Source of the DNA: Pegea sp. RAD2-039
Taxonomy: Eukaryota; Chordata; Thaliacea; Salpida; Salpidae
Assembly (NCBI GenBank): GCA_034620365.1
Contig: JAQGEQ010000004.1
Coordinates: 1 to 64,000 of the forward strand
Reading direction: 5' to 3'
Length of the DNA: 64,000 nucleotides
Positions 23,524 through 36,010 of this stretch are shown piece by piece (position 1 is the stretch's first letter; each line of letters starts with the position of its first letter). A program made the translations under genes and the position numbers. A model generated the notes under the pieces. The model was not told the DNA's origin, did not search any database, and worked only from the letters and a program-made list of their open reading frames with translations.

Positions 23524-26500
23524 AACTTCAAACTTCCTAAAAAATTTAAAAATATTTTTGAATAAAATTTGTTTTTCAAAATAAGAAATTTTATAAATGT
23601 TTGCATAGAATTTGTTTGTAAATAAAATAGAGATTATGTTACAAATATATATTTCTTAGCGACTAGAATTATTTATTTTTAAATATTTTATTAAAATGTT
23701 AGTTTTTCTAGAAACGATAAAAAATTTTTAAATATTTTTAATTTAAAGAACAAATTTTAGGTTTATTCGTCAAATGCTTTTTTTAATATTTTATGAAAAA
23801 AGGACCACAAAATAAATAAATATTTTGATAGCAAGTTATTATAGAAATTCTAAAATAAAAGAATTTGTTTAATTTACAATTAAATATTTTCTGTGATAAA
23901 ATTTGATATCAGATAAAAACTTTTTCTAATTTTTGAATTTGAATTAAAAACATATTTTTTCTAAAAGCAAATAGTAAACAAAGATAAATAAATTAAAATT
24001 AAATAAAAGTATGAATTATAAAAATTCAAAGTTAGCAGATGACAAATTCTACAGCTATTATAGCGACAACAATATGAGCTGAAAGATGATGAAAGTATCT
24101 CAATTTAGTATAATTGATACAGAAAGAATAGGAACACTGCAGATGTATCAGTAAAATATCAATTATAGATCGAAAATACAAATGAATGAAGAAACTGGCA
24201 ATTTTGCAAACCATTTGTTAACAAAATTATCATTCTTCTAAATAATATTTTGAAATTTCGATAGTTATATTTCTTGCTAAAATTCAGGAAAATCAGAAAA
24301 GTGTTTACATAATACAATAATTTGTTATTCTAGTGAGTGAAAACAAATTAATATCTATTCATAAACAAGATGAAAAACTTCTTGTTGACCAAATAAATAA
24401 TAATATAAATCAACTTGTTAATAATCAATAATTTGTTGATGTTAAACTGACATTACAACATTCTGTTCATAACATGAAGTCATTACAAAAATGTTCAAAG
24501 AAATAAAAACTATCTGAATAAAAACTACATTAAAAATATAAAGTTCAAATTGAAGCAGTTTAAATTTAAAACAATTATTGCTATTAATAAGTTTATTTAA
24601 TTATAAATTTAAATTGACTCAAATGCTTTAGTTAAAAATAAATCAAAAAAATTACCTTGAAGTAAACTAATTAGTTAAAACAAATTGATTTGATTTGTAA
24701 AAAATTCAACTTAATTTTCTAAATATAAAAAAAAAGATTAAAAGTATGTTCAAAAAACTTTTTAGCTTTTACTGATTTGTTGTTTCATAGGTTTTTCTAA
24801 CGTACGTTTCCAACATACAACGTCATTACTAGCAGGAATACGTTTATAGATATCATCATGTGATAAAAGTTTGTATATTTTGTGTAAAAGCTTACAACTT
24901 GAAATGATAATTTCTTTGTAATCTTATGATGATACATATAACATTTATGTATGATTAACATTTTACCAAAGTTATTTTTTAATTTCAATAAATTTTTAAC
25001 TAGAAATTTCAAAAAAAATCAAAAAGATAATATTTTGGTGAATCATTTAAAAGTTATTTATTGATGTTTTTTACTAATAAAGTATTTTTCAAACTAATAG
25101 ATCATAATATCATCATTTAATAATTCATGTCATTTATGAATTCACAAGTTTAACATTTGTTTTTAGAAAGTTTAAAATTATAAATTTGAATTTACAAATC
25201 AAAACTAAACACGTTTTGAAGCACAAAATATTTTTCTTAAGAAATAAATTACGAGAAAAACAAATTTTAAAATGCTCAATATTAATCAGAAATCAATTAA
25301 TTCTCCTTCATAAGCTTATTTTATAAATAATTAAAATTAAAATATTTTTATACTTTAAAACTTTTACTTATTTAATTTATTTATTGATAAAAATAAAATT
25401 ATAAATGACCTGAAAGCTATTTATTTAGTTTATTAAAAATTAATAAAATTATTATTTATCTGTAATTAAATAATTGTTTCTTAAAAGGTAAATTCTTGAA
25501 ACATATTTCAATAAAGTGAACAGCATATTCAGAAAAGCTAAATAAAAACATAATTTCCAACTAAAATTCAATAACATAAATCTCTAAGAAATATGATTCC
25601 GACTTTTCTATACAAATAGTAAACAACAGGAAGATTGAATTAAGTGAAAAACGTTTTGTATAAACATAACATATACACAAAGTTTTCATCTAGATTTTTA
25701 AGGCTGCAAACAGTAAATTTAATTAATAAATTACTTTTAAAGACTTTTATTTTGTACAATAAATATTTATAACATTAATAACCAGATATAAATAAGTAAA
25801 AAAATAGTTACAAAAAATTAAACTTTAGTGTTTACAAAATTGTTAAAATAATTTTAAATGTCAAAAATTACTAATTAGCAAACAAATATTCTGATATTTA
25901 AGAAAGTAAATAACATTTTGACACAAAGTACAAATTATTAAAAAGTTTTTTGTTTGATAAACAATAAAATATTTTCATTTTAAAACATTTCAATAAAATT
26001 TCAAAACTTTTGTCTAAAGCTTTTTCAACACTCAAAAAATCTCATTTTTATAGAAAGATTTTTAACCTCTTTTGTTACAAATATGTTTCAATTCTTAACA
26101 AAACAACTTAAAACTAATCTTAAAAACAACTTCTCATATAAGATGTGTGTTTAATATCAAATAACTGTTTTTACTAAACAAAGTTATAAACAAAACATCA
26201 TTCTATAAAGTCGACAGAGAAATTTTTTAGATGTGATGTTAGCTACACACTTTGTTAGGAGAATTGGACATGAAACGGATGTATGTATATCACATGTGAT
26301 GATGATAGGATATCAATCATAGATTGATTTTTTTATTTCTTATTTTGCAAGTTAGATTTCACTAAACTGCTTCTCAATGTTAGATCTTTCAGAAAATTAT
26401 TTTTGCTTTGACAGAGTCAATTAAAAATTTATGATTTGATCTTTTAAATAGTTGAAAATCTGTACAACTAAACCAAATTTTATACAACTGAAATTATTTT

Positions 26501-29317
26501 CATTTTTCTGAATGGATTTATTTTGTCACTATTCAATAGCACCCTGAAATCATTCATGCGTAAAGACAATTGTTAATAAAAAATCTGTTTAAAAAAAGCT
26601 CAATAATAAAAAATATTTTTTTTTTAATTTTAGTTTAAATTTAATCATTTGTCCAATTTACAAAAAGATAAAATTTAAAGAATTTTAATAAATAAACATT
26701 TATTTTTAATTTGAAATCGGCTCAAAATAAACATTCTAAAGTGGTTTGAAGCTTTTAGTCAGCAGAATATTTATCAATAAACAAATTATATAAAACATAT
26801 TAAAGACTTTAAATAAATTAAAAAAAAAACTTTCTACAATAATTTCAAATTGGTAAACTCAACATTTACTAATAAAATAGAAAATTTATAAAAACTTTTT
26901 TGAGAAATTCTTTGAATAAATCACAGTCTCAATAAAAACCAACTCAGATTTGCTAAGTAATTTTAGACAAAGAAAGTTACGAGACTGGTTGCTTTCATTT
27001 GTCAATTTGTATTTTATTTTGTTTACATTATATAAAAATTAAAAACATTCAAGATATTGTAAAATTATTTTTAAAAGAATTGATTGTTAAAGATTTTAAT
27101 AAAAAGACTGAACGTGTTTGTTATGAAGATTTACAATCAATAAGAAGTTGATGATCAACTCCTTTAGTAATTCCTGTTATATAGTCACTAAATAAATTTG
27201 TGATTTTGAAAAAGAACTTTTGTTTAGTTTCTTTAAGTTATTAAATTTTGACAATATACAATTAATATCGAAACAAAGTTTTAATCCAAAAGCAACTTGA
27301 AAATACTTTTATACATAAAATATATTATTTAAAAATAGATTATTAGTTTTTTGTTAAAACTGATTAAAGAAAATAATTAAATTTCTTTTAATACTAATTA
27401 AATATTTAAAATCAAATAATTTAATTTTAAAGTTCTATTTTATAATTCACATTTCTATAAATTATTAATTATAAAGTTGTCAGAAGCAGAAATTTAAATT
27501 TCTAAAAACCTTGTTTTACAAATATAAGTAGAAGATATTTTGCATAAAAATCACCTCAGCTGATATAACCTCATTTAGCAAGTTATTTGTAAAATTGTAT
27601 TTTTCATTATAAAGTTAATAATTAAGTTAGTTAATTAAATACTTAAATACAAATGGATAAAAACTAAAAAACATTCAATCAAATTCTTAAATAAGATTCT
27701 TAACTGAATTCAGATTATTAGGAACTTAAAATGTTCCTGCAGTAATCTTAGAATTTTATTTCATTGTACCTCTGACTGAAGATTTAAAACTTAACAAATT
27801 TCTTAAAAATCATTTTTAAGTGAAATATTTAGTGTTTGCTACCTACTTAAGTTGGGGTTTCGACTACTTCTACTGCTTACTACTACCACCTATTTCAAAT
27901 TTGTTAAACTTTATTGAGTTTACATTTGAAAGTATATTAAGTTAAGTAACTTTTAAGACAAATTTATTTTGTAAGCGAAAACTTGATAGAGTTAATGCTC
28001 TATTTCAAAATTTATATCTAAAGAAGATTGGCTTTGAATTGAGCAAATTTTATTTTGCTTCAAAACTTTTCAATGTTTTGCAAATTAGCTAAAAGTTAAT
28101 TTAAATTAAACTTTAAATCCATTTTTTTTTCAAAAAACCTACAAAGTTCTCAAAACCATTTGTGAAATTCAATCTAGCATGGACCCACTTGCATAATTAT
28201 ATGCTTTCTGTGTGCTTACAAATCATCATGCACAGCAGGTAACATTTATTTCAATTTCATATTAAGAGCAAATTTTCATGAAAATTTCCTACCATTAGGC
28301 AACAAAAGACTTCAAAATTATCGAATTGAAAAAAAAAAACAGATTCTGTTCCGACTTTGAAAAACTCCAAAGAAACTTGAGGATGCCGAAAAGCTCAATA
28401 AATTCCAAGTAGACAGTTGCGTTAACGCTAAATTGCAAAAAAAGATTCAGGCGACAGAAGAAGATATGTTTTAGTTTGATTCTTCGTTTGATTTCATTTA
28501 TGCTTGGGAATATACCATTTGCCGCTTACTTCAGTTATCATCAATCTGATTATTGGTTTTGAACTTGTGCCAACGTTTTCGTGAATGTTTTTACCTTTTG
28601 TATATAATCTAGACTCCGTTTAAGAGCTAAAAGTCTCTTACAAGAAATAAGACGAAAGCTGACTTTTCATTCAAAAATGTAAATTTAGTTTGTAGCTGGA
28701 GTTTTATGAATTTAAGAAACGAATAGTCTGAATTTTTTAATCAAAATATATTTTATTTTGTTTCTTCTAAAATGTTTCAAAATTTATTCATAAATCTACA
28801 AAATAATAATTTTATTTTAAATGTTCATAAAATATACTAAATAAAAAATTTTTAAATGTTTTGTTTAAAGATATAAAAATGTGTTATTTAAAAAAATTCA
28901 TTTTTGTTAAATATTTTTTAAGTTTAACATTAAAATAAATGTTTTAATGATTTTTTTATTTGCATTTAAGTTAAAAGTCTTAATTAAGAGTCAAATAGAT
29001 CTTAAGCGCGCTGGTCTGACAACAATGTATAGCAAACAAAGGCCTCGATCGGAAACTGATCGAATCTCGAAGGACCTGTTGTATGTCATGTAGTAGAACT
29101 TGAAGAACTTTCTTCCATTATTACTACCAAAGTTTGATTTTCGAACAATACTTATGGCAGTTTAGAACATAAAGATTTAGAAGTTTTATTTATTTACATA
29201 TTTAAGATGCATCACTTTTTCAATACTACTTCAAAATACCCTCACCTAGCCACAGTTATTAAAAGTAAAATTGACTTGTTATGAATTATTATTATTCCTG
29301 TTTATTTACCTAATGCG
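23524..29317. other. Gene-poor AT-rich region
   Basis: 5.8 kb with no confident gene. Two small things stand out: a 38-codon stop-free stretch at about 28358-28474 ending in TAG, with ordinary-looking codons, and a tRNA-like stretch near 28998-29075 with weak A- and B-box matches. Neither is strong enough for its own entry. Confidence 0.5.
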
Positions 29318-29612
29318 ACTCTACTAAATTGTGAAACTTTACAAGATTTAAAGAAGAAATGGCCTGCTTCGGCAGAGAATAGCAATGTTGTAAGTCAGGG
29401 CAGAAATCATGAAAACCCAATTGTTGCTTATGCAGCAGAATTCCACTCTTCGCGCGAATAAGGAAGTGCAGTTGAATAGAAGAACTGATGCAGGTACATC
29501 CAGCTGACGTCGCATGTGATGTCACAAAGACACTGAGTTCGGTGACAAACTGCCTATGAGACTCCAACTTTTAGTTTGGAGATTTGCATTTGAAGTGTCG
29601 TCATCTTACCTT
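29318..29612 (-). mobile_element. SINE copy 2, 5'-truncated and diverged
   Basis: Minus-strand copy of the same SINE body (TTTGTCACCGAACTCAGTGT, then TGCATCAGTTCTTC). It is the most diverged copy, lacks the tRNA-like head, and its inner half is altered around the former TGACGTCA site. Confidence 0.75.
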
Positions 29613-30028
29613 GTAATATTTAGTTATTGTTCAATTTACTGTAATGATTAGTAAGAACCATAATCCTTGTCTTTGACTCTGTAAGTCGACGTATTCTATT
29701 GTAGTATTGATATCTGATTTAAGAAACTTACTTCAACTTAAATACAATAATCATGTTTTCGTGTATGAATGTTAGTACATATTCGCCAAAAATAATCTTT
29801 TTATAATAATTTTCAATCAAGTATATTAAGAATGAAGATAAGTATATTGTCTTTATGCGAACTGCTTAAAACTTGATTTTGTGTCTTATCATTTTTATAT
29901 TAGAAACAATTAAAACAAATCCTCAAAGTTTTATGAGCTTTTCTTCAATAAACTATTTTTACCTAAATCTATTTGATAGTTTTTTTTCCTCTTTTAGAAT
30001 TATTTATATTGATAGTCTATTTATATAT

Positions 30029-30093
30029 TATATAAGGAGGGTGTCTGACAAGAGCACCTCTCGCTGACACACATTCTTACATAATAATAAAGC
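30029..30093 (-). mobile_element. Short dispersed element, copy A
   Basis: On the minus strand it reads AGAATGTGTGTCAGCGAGAG, then GTGCTC and CCCTCCTT. Related sequences occur at 33036-33103 and 39597-39653. It carries no coding capacity. It may be the end of a larger transposon or a MITE. Confidence 0.5.
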
Positions 30094-30144
30094 CTGCTTC
30101 TGCCCAAACAAGATGAATTTGGATTTTCGTGTTGGTTCTACACT

Positions 30145-30531
30145 AAACAGCAAAACTGGAGTGAGCTCTCCAGAGCACAAAGCCAGGGCAGAAATTACGG
30201 ATGTCTAGTTGCTGTCCATACAATAGGATTCCACTCTCCACGCCAACAAGGAAATGCAGCGGAACAGAAGGAATGATGCAACTACACCCAACTGGCGTCA
30301 CAGGAGCTTCCAGTAAGACACTGAGTACAACGACAAACTGCCTACGAGGCTCCAACTCCGGTTTTAAATTCGGAGTTTTGCTTCTCTTAGAAATGTTGTC
30401 ATGAAACTGACTAATAAGGCCTTCTACACGAGTTTTGTGGACTTTTCCTTGTCGCAAATACGTCCACCTGGGCTAGAACCCGGGACCTCCCGCCTGGTAG
30501 GTGGACTTGATAATCGCTACACTACGGTGAC
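30145..30531 (-). mobile_element. SINE copy 3, with tRNA-like head
   Basis: Minus-strand copy close to full length. The tRNA-like head (30531 downward) contains an A-box region GTAGTGTAGCGATTATCA, an anticodon-arm-like hairpin CCACCTACCAGGCGGG and a B-box-like GGGTTCTAGCCC. This points to a tRNA origin (Val/Gly-like). The body then follows the same order as the copy at 43559. It lies 57 bp beyond the EIF1AD stop, so it probably sits in or near that gene's 3' untranslated region. Confidence 0.85.
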
Positions 30532-30587
30532 TATTTACAAAGAAAATTTTGGACTAGAAACAAAACATTTAATTCAAATAATTAGCT

Positions 30588-31859
30588 TCAGCGAGTCGCC
30601 TCTAATAATTTTTCATTGTCTGTCTCATTTAAGATGTCTTGAGAGTCTGGTTGTAGATCAGAATCATCATCTGAGGAGTCATCATCACTTTCATCACAAA
30701 CATCTGGACGATTAGGATTTGAAGGGATATAATCTTCGCTACTATCACTATCATATGTGGCATAATTAACAAGAGACTCGTTTGGATTCCCAGGAACCTC
30801 ATCATCATCAGATGATTGAATCTCTTCATTGTAATATCCTTTATATCTTTGTCTGCCAACCCCAAATTTCTTTAAAACTTGTGAGGCAAAGACAGGTGGC
30901 CTGGTTGAAAAAATATAAAAATGTAGAATTTGTTGATAAAATAAAGAAAATTTGTTTTTGCAAATTTGATTTTAGTTTACAAATTTAACATTTGATTCAA
31001 CTTTAAAACAATTTCAAATTTTGTTAAAATATTTAATTCAAATATTCTTGAAATTTAAAAAGTAGTTTTTAATCATTGATGAGTAATAAACTTTTATTTA
31101 TCAATTTACTAATTTACTAATTATAAAAGACTAACCACAAACCAGCTTCATGAATAACCTTGATGTGTTCTCCATATAAAATTCTCACAATTTCTCCTTT
31201 CACCTTTTTGCCTTCGACAATCGGTTCAGTTAAAACAAAATCACCTGAAGATAAAAGAAATTTCAAACATAATCTAATAAAAAAGTCACCAAGACAAGAT
31301 TATTATCAATTTGTAACTCTTCAAAAACAAAATTGATGAGAGTTAAAAATCATAAATTAATTTCTAGGTTCTAAACAAAGTTTTTAGTCAACTAGAATTA
31401 CACTTAAGATCAAATTTAAGATTAAGTTTGATTTAAAAGAGCAAATAAAAATATACAAAGATCTTGTTGGGTTTTATAAACTTTCTACACTTATTGAAAT
31501 TCTTATTTACAAAAACAACAAATATTTAAAAAAGTTAAAAATCATATTTTTCAGTGATACTTTAATAAAAAACTAGATACCTCTTTTGATGTAACATGTC
31601 TTCCGGAACTTCTTTGGAAGACTAGCATGAAATGTTTTACCTTCAGCAGTTTCAACTTCATGCAGATTATTGCCAGCATTTCTTAAGATCTATAAAACAA
31701 ATTTTATATGATGCAATCAAATTTTAAAACTAATGAAAGTTACAAAACCAAACTGAAATTATTGAAACGCACTCTAACAATAGTTTGATGATGATCTGGT
31801 AATCTAAAGTTTTCAAGAACTTCTTTTCGAACCCATTTACGTTTGGTTACAGCACTCAT
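30588..31859 (-). CDS. EIF1AD: EIF1AD, eIF1A-domain (S1-like) RNA-binding protein
   Basis: Four minus-strand exons: 31773-31859, 31581-31689, 31136-31244 and 30588-30900, giving 205 aa. It starts [20 protein letters not shown]; the S1/OB-fold domain spans about residues 5-90 with [34 protein letters not shown] and [15 protein letters not shown], which line up residue by residue with human EIF1AD. The C-terminal half is disordered and ends in two acidic Ser/Asp clusters, as in the human protein, though this one is about 40 residues longer. Family knowledge: a nuclear eIF1A paralogue, not a canonical initiation factor, linked to stress response. All exon phases agree, and the start sits in a clean context with no upstream in-frame ATG. 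Confidence 0.95.
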
Positions 31860-34079
31860 TTTGATAATAACTCAAATTTGATTTTATAAATAGCAAAAGT
31901 TATACTTAAATCCAAACTGAAAACATTTTTTATAAGTTTACTTATCTAAATAAAAAAAATCTTCATTTACAAAAAATAAAATATTTAATCTAATTATATT
32001 TTGAATATAATCAAAGTTAAAAACTAATTTTTATTTAATTTGTTTTAGAGTAACATTTAATTATTTATATTTTGCAAATTTAAACTAGATTTACAAAATG
32101 AAATTTTTATAAAACTATTTTCAATAATTTACAAATACTAGAAAAATATTATTTATAGCAATAAGCATTTGAGTATAAAAAGAAAAAAATAATAATCTTA
32201 AAGTATTGAGTGCATATGAAAAGTTTGATTGAAATTTTTATTAAAAATATTCAGACTTTTTAGGGTTACTTTTGGTTTTGATGAGTTATGAATAAATTGT
32301 GAATTAAATTAATTTCAAATAAAGACATTAAATATAAACTAAAATTTAGAAATAATTAAAAACAAGTTAAATACAAAATAGTAAATACAAATTTAACAAT
32401 AAAATAATTATAAGCAATTCACAAAAACTGTTATTAACAAAAAAAGTAGTTCAAAAAAATAAAATTTAAAATAAAATTATTGATGCTTTAACTACAACAA
32501 AATTTAATGACAAAGTTACAACAGTTAGGTTACTAATTTAACTTTTCTCTGATTTTACCAAAAAGAAAATTATCTTTATCATGTATTTAACAAAAAGTTA
32601 ATTTATTAAATCCTTAAAATAATTATAAAATCGACCAGCATAAAATTGAATTATTTCAATAGAACTATAACATAAACAAATCAATTTTTACTAGTAAAAA
32701 TAATAATAACAAACTAAGTTAGCCTTCCCAAACTTTCTTTATATTACAAAAGAGATGGTTTGGCATAGCATTCTATAACGTTCTAACATTGAACCGATGT
32801 TAAAAAGCAGATTCGTGTGGATGCCTATTATGGCTTAATTTTAGAAAGTAAAATAAAAACTTTAATAAAAGTAATTTATTGAAGAAATATTAATTAATCT
32901 CTAAAAATATTAGAGTTATAAAACTTATAAGCTTAGTAAAAAATCTAATAATTGATAGAAAAATATGATAGTGTCATTTGGTTCTAATAAGAAAGTAAAT
33001 AATATAAGCAACACAACAAATATATTGTATTATTTGAGAGAATATGTGTTTAAGTGCTCTCTTCAAGGAGCCCTCCTTTGCATTTATTGTGATAAATAAC
33101 TGCATTACTTGAAACAAGCAATTTTAAACACTTTCGAGTATCAAGTACTTGATTTGCTCATGAAACTTCCTAGACTTTTTTATTTCTTCTGCAACTTAAT
33201 CAATACAAATTTTTTAATCAATCGAAACTATGATCGATATTTTTTTTCTAAAAAATCTAGAATAGGATCAATACAACATTGTTCACAGCTCTTAAATCTG
33301 GTTATGTGCTGATTTTAATAAATCGTTTTGCTTCAGCTATCATAGTTTGTCTCCATTTCAATGATATTTGCTTCTTGATTCCAAACCTTATTCTTTCAAT
33401 AAGTTACCATCAGTATTGATTTAGTGGTAATTATACTGCATCAATGATAATTGTTGTTTTCAAAAATATTAACTCATTTGTGAAATAAAAATATACAACA
33501 GTTTAAATAAGCTACAATGATACTATTTTGTTAGCTCTACTAATAATTAGTATATTTTAATTCCAGTTGGTTTTTATAGCGTAGCAAATTAAGATGATAA
33601 ATTATAATTACTTAATTTAGCTAAATATGGCCTAAGCCGTAAATTTTATCGGTATTATTATTGAACTATTGTGAAAATGATGCTTAGTATAACTTAGTAT
33701 AGCTTAGTATAATTTAAATAATTTGTAATATATAGGAACTCTTTCACAATTTGCATAAAGTGAATTCCTTTTTTATGCTTTGATGTATTTACTTTTTACC
33801 AATCTATTGTGATTACTATTTATTTATTTCAATGAACAACACGAGTGATTCTCACATGACAATGTCTGATGGCAGCTGGTTCCAAGTACTAATGTGCAGA
33901 ATGAGAAAAAATTACTCTGATTAACATACCAGGTGATATGGGCTTATTAAGATGTAATGTGTGTCGTCTGAGCTGATATAACTTGAAGGAAGGACTAATA
34001 GAAAAGAAATCATCAAACTGAATTAAATTAAAACTGAAGTCAATTAAATTGTGGATAATTTTAAAAATAGGACTTTGTG
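31860..34079. other. Intergenic, mostly empty
   Basis: AT-rich region upstream of EIF1AD. It contains one short dispersed element (33036-33103) and a small CTTAGTATA triplication near 33690-33715. An open stretch at 33109-33312 is unrecognised. Confidence 0.55.
33036..33103 (+). mobile_element. Short dispersed element, copy B
   Basis: Reads AGAATATGTGTTTAAGTGCT then GGAGCCCTCCTTTGCATTTA and ends ATAAATAA. It shares the block CTCCTTTGCATTTATTG with the copy at 39597-39653 and the 5' block with the minus-strand copy at 30029-30093. Confidence 0.5.
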
Positions 34080-35090
34080 GGCCGGACTCTGAGCTTCCAA
34101 TTCGTAGACCAGTTTTCTACAGTGTGTAGTGCAGTTTGAAGTTTTGAAGGATTACAAGATAATAGCTTGATATCATCTGCATACACAAAACACACTGACA
34201 TCATCTACTGCTACTAGTCTTCTGATGAGGTCTTCGATGAAAATTAAAAAAAGAAGGGGACTCAGAAAGTAATCCTAAGTCTACCGTTATGTCATCGTCT
34301 ATCATCTCAAAGACATTTGTAAAAATGTCGAAGTACGAAAGAGAAGGAATATTGTCATCATCGGTTATAAAAACGCTATTAAATTGACTGTTTAGCACTT
34401 CAGCTTTATTCACTTGTTCCATCACAAGCTGGTTGCTGTCATCAAGCAAAGGAGGTATTCGAGATCTTGTCTTAAGCTTGTGATTTATAAAGTCAAAAAA
34501 CATTTTCTTGCTAGGTGAAGATAATACTGAAATTTCTCTTCCTAAATAGAGATCAAAAATATCTTTCTTGTAAGCTTTACAAAGTAGCTGTACAGAGTTT
34601 TGATGGAAGAGTCTGCTTTAGTTTGTTTGTATAGGAGACTTTTTAAATGATGCAAATTCCTCAAATATTTGGGCAAATGTAATTTTTTCTTCGAAAAAAG
34701 GTATAAATTTCTCAATTGATTCTTTAACGATGTTAGTAAACCTTTAGTAAATAGTATTGATGTCTTCGGTAGAGTTGAAAACAGAAATCCAGTCAACATC
34801 TGATAGAAACTTGTTAATACCATTATAACTTCCACAGTAAAAATTCCTTTTGCTTGAAGTTTTAATGTTCATAAAAAAAGTTTGGTGGAGCTTTAATTCA
34901 ATCATGTTGTGATTGCATGTCAAAGCAAAAGGTTCTTTTTGATTAACGTAGATAATGTTCTCAGGTTTTCATGTGTTAAGAAGATCCAAAGTATTACCAA
35001 TAACTTGGGTCGGAAAAGTAACCACCTGAGATAGGTTATTGGCATCGAGGAAGCTTACAAAGGCATGCTTAATATGGCTGAAGTTGGATT
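34080..35090 (-). mobile_element. Dead LINE fragment (CR1/Jockey-like), endonuclease end to RT
   Basis: Reading the minus strand from 35090 downward, one frame gives HAFVSFLDANNLSQVVTFPT and GNTLDL, the typical end of an apurinic endonuclease domain. It runs on through DWISVFNSTEDINTI, then KKMFFDFINHKLKTRSRIPP and KAEVLNSQFNSVF, the linker before the reverse transcriptase. Nearest the 3' end (34200-34080), after a jump, comes CVYADDIKLLS, the RT catalytic motif with its two Asp, followed by LQTALHTVENWSTNWKL. The main frame carries at least three in-frame stops, and the RT core between the linker and YADD is missing, so the copy cannot be active. The layout matches CR1/L2/Jockey-type non-LTR elements; the clade is not resolved. 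Confidence 0.85.
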
Positions 35091-36010
35091 GTCTAAAATA
35101 TATTTGCTTCTAAAATATCAAGCCTAAGGTCAATTATTAATTTATAACAATTTTTTAAACTTTTAGAAATTCATTTGTAATTTTACTTGAAACTATTTTA
35201 TAAATATTTAATTGTACTTCGTCCTTGTCAAATACTTTTTTTCTTTCTTTAAAAGAATAGAAAAAGAAGTGGCCATCATGAAATATTAGGTTTTTTGCCA
35301 AAAAAATCCTTTTGTTAGATTTATCATTTAAAAAAAAAGATTACGCAGAGAAATAAAAAGAAATTTTTAAATTGAGCAACAATATTTTTTTGAAACTATA
35401 TGACTCATATATCACATAATATGACTTAACGATATCGTCAATCATACGAGTAAAGAACTAATATATATTTGCTTCTAAGAAATCTATTTCTATTTGGTAT
35501 CTACAAGTTTAAACACTTCTTGAACAAATACTTCTACAGAGGATTTTATACAATCAAAAATTTTTCCCGATAAACTTTCAAAATTTAAAATGTTTTGAAC
35601 AAGTTTTTGTAATTGTATAAAAGGTCTTTTATACCTGTCAAGCTATAAAATTGCAATTAAATAAAAGATTTATGACAAGCTGTATTTGTACAATATTGTT
35701 TAGTTCAGCTTTGTTCTTCTCTTTTGTCATTAAATCAAAATATAAAATCTGAGCCAAAAAGAAAATTGTTGTGCGGAAACTTTTTAAATGTTTATTACAT
35801 AATCAAAATCATCATCAACAAGATTATTTCCAGTTTGAAATATATTTACAAAAGCAATCAAAACTAAATACAGGAAGCTTCAGATTAATCAAAAACTACA
35901 AAATTGTTGATACTGCATTCTTTATATTAAAATTGTTGAATTATAAACATAAGGAAGTTACATTTCGATTGTAAAAAAAATAACTTGACAAAAATGAATA
36001 TTCGGCAGAT
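35091..36010. other. Intergenic, no gene seen
   Basis: AT-rich DNA between the LINE fragment and the DAZAP2 stop codon. An open stretch at 35771-35974 is unrecognised. This segment may contain the DAZAP2 3' untranslated region. Confidence 0.55.

Noticed and set aside
30455-30531. A functional tRNA gene on the minus strand
   Set aside because: The fold is imperfect, the B-box is altered and the sequence continues into the SINE body shared with other copies.
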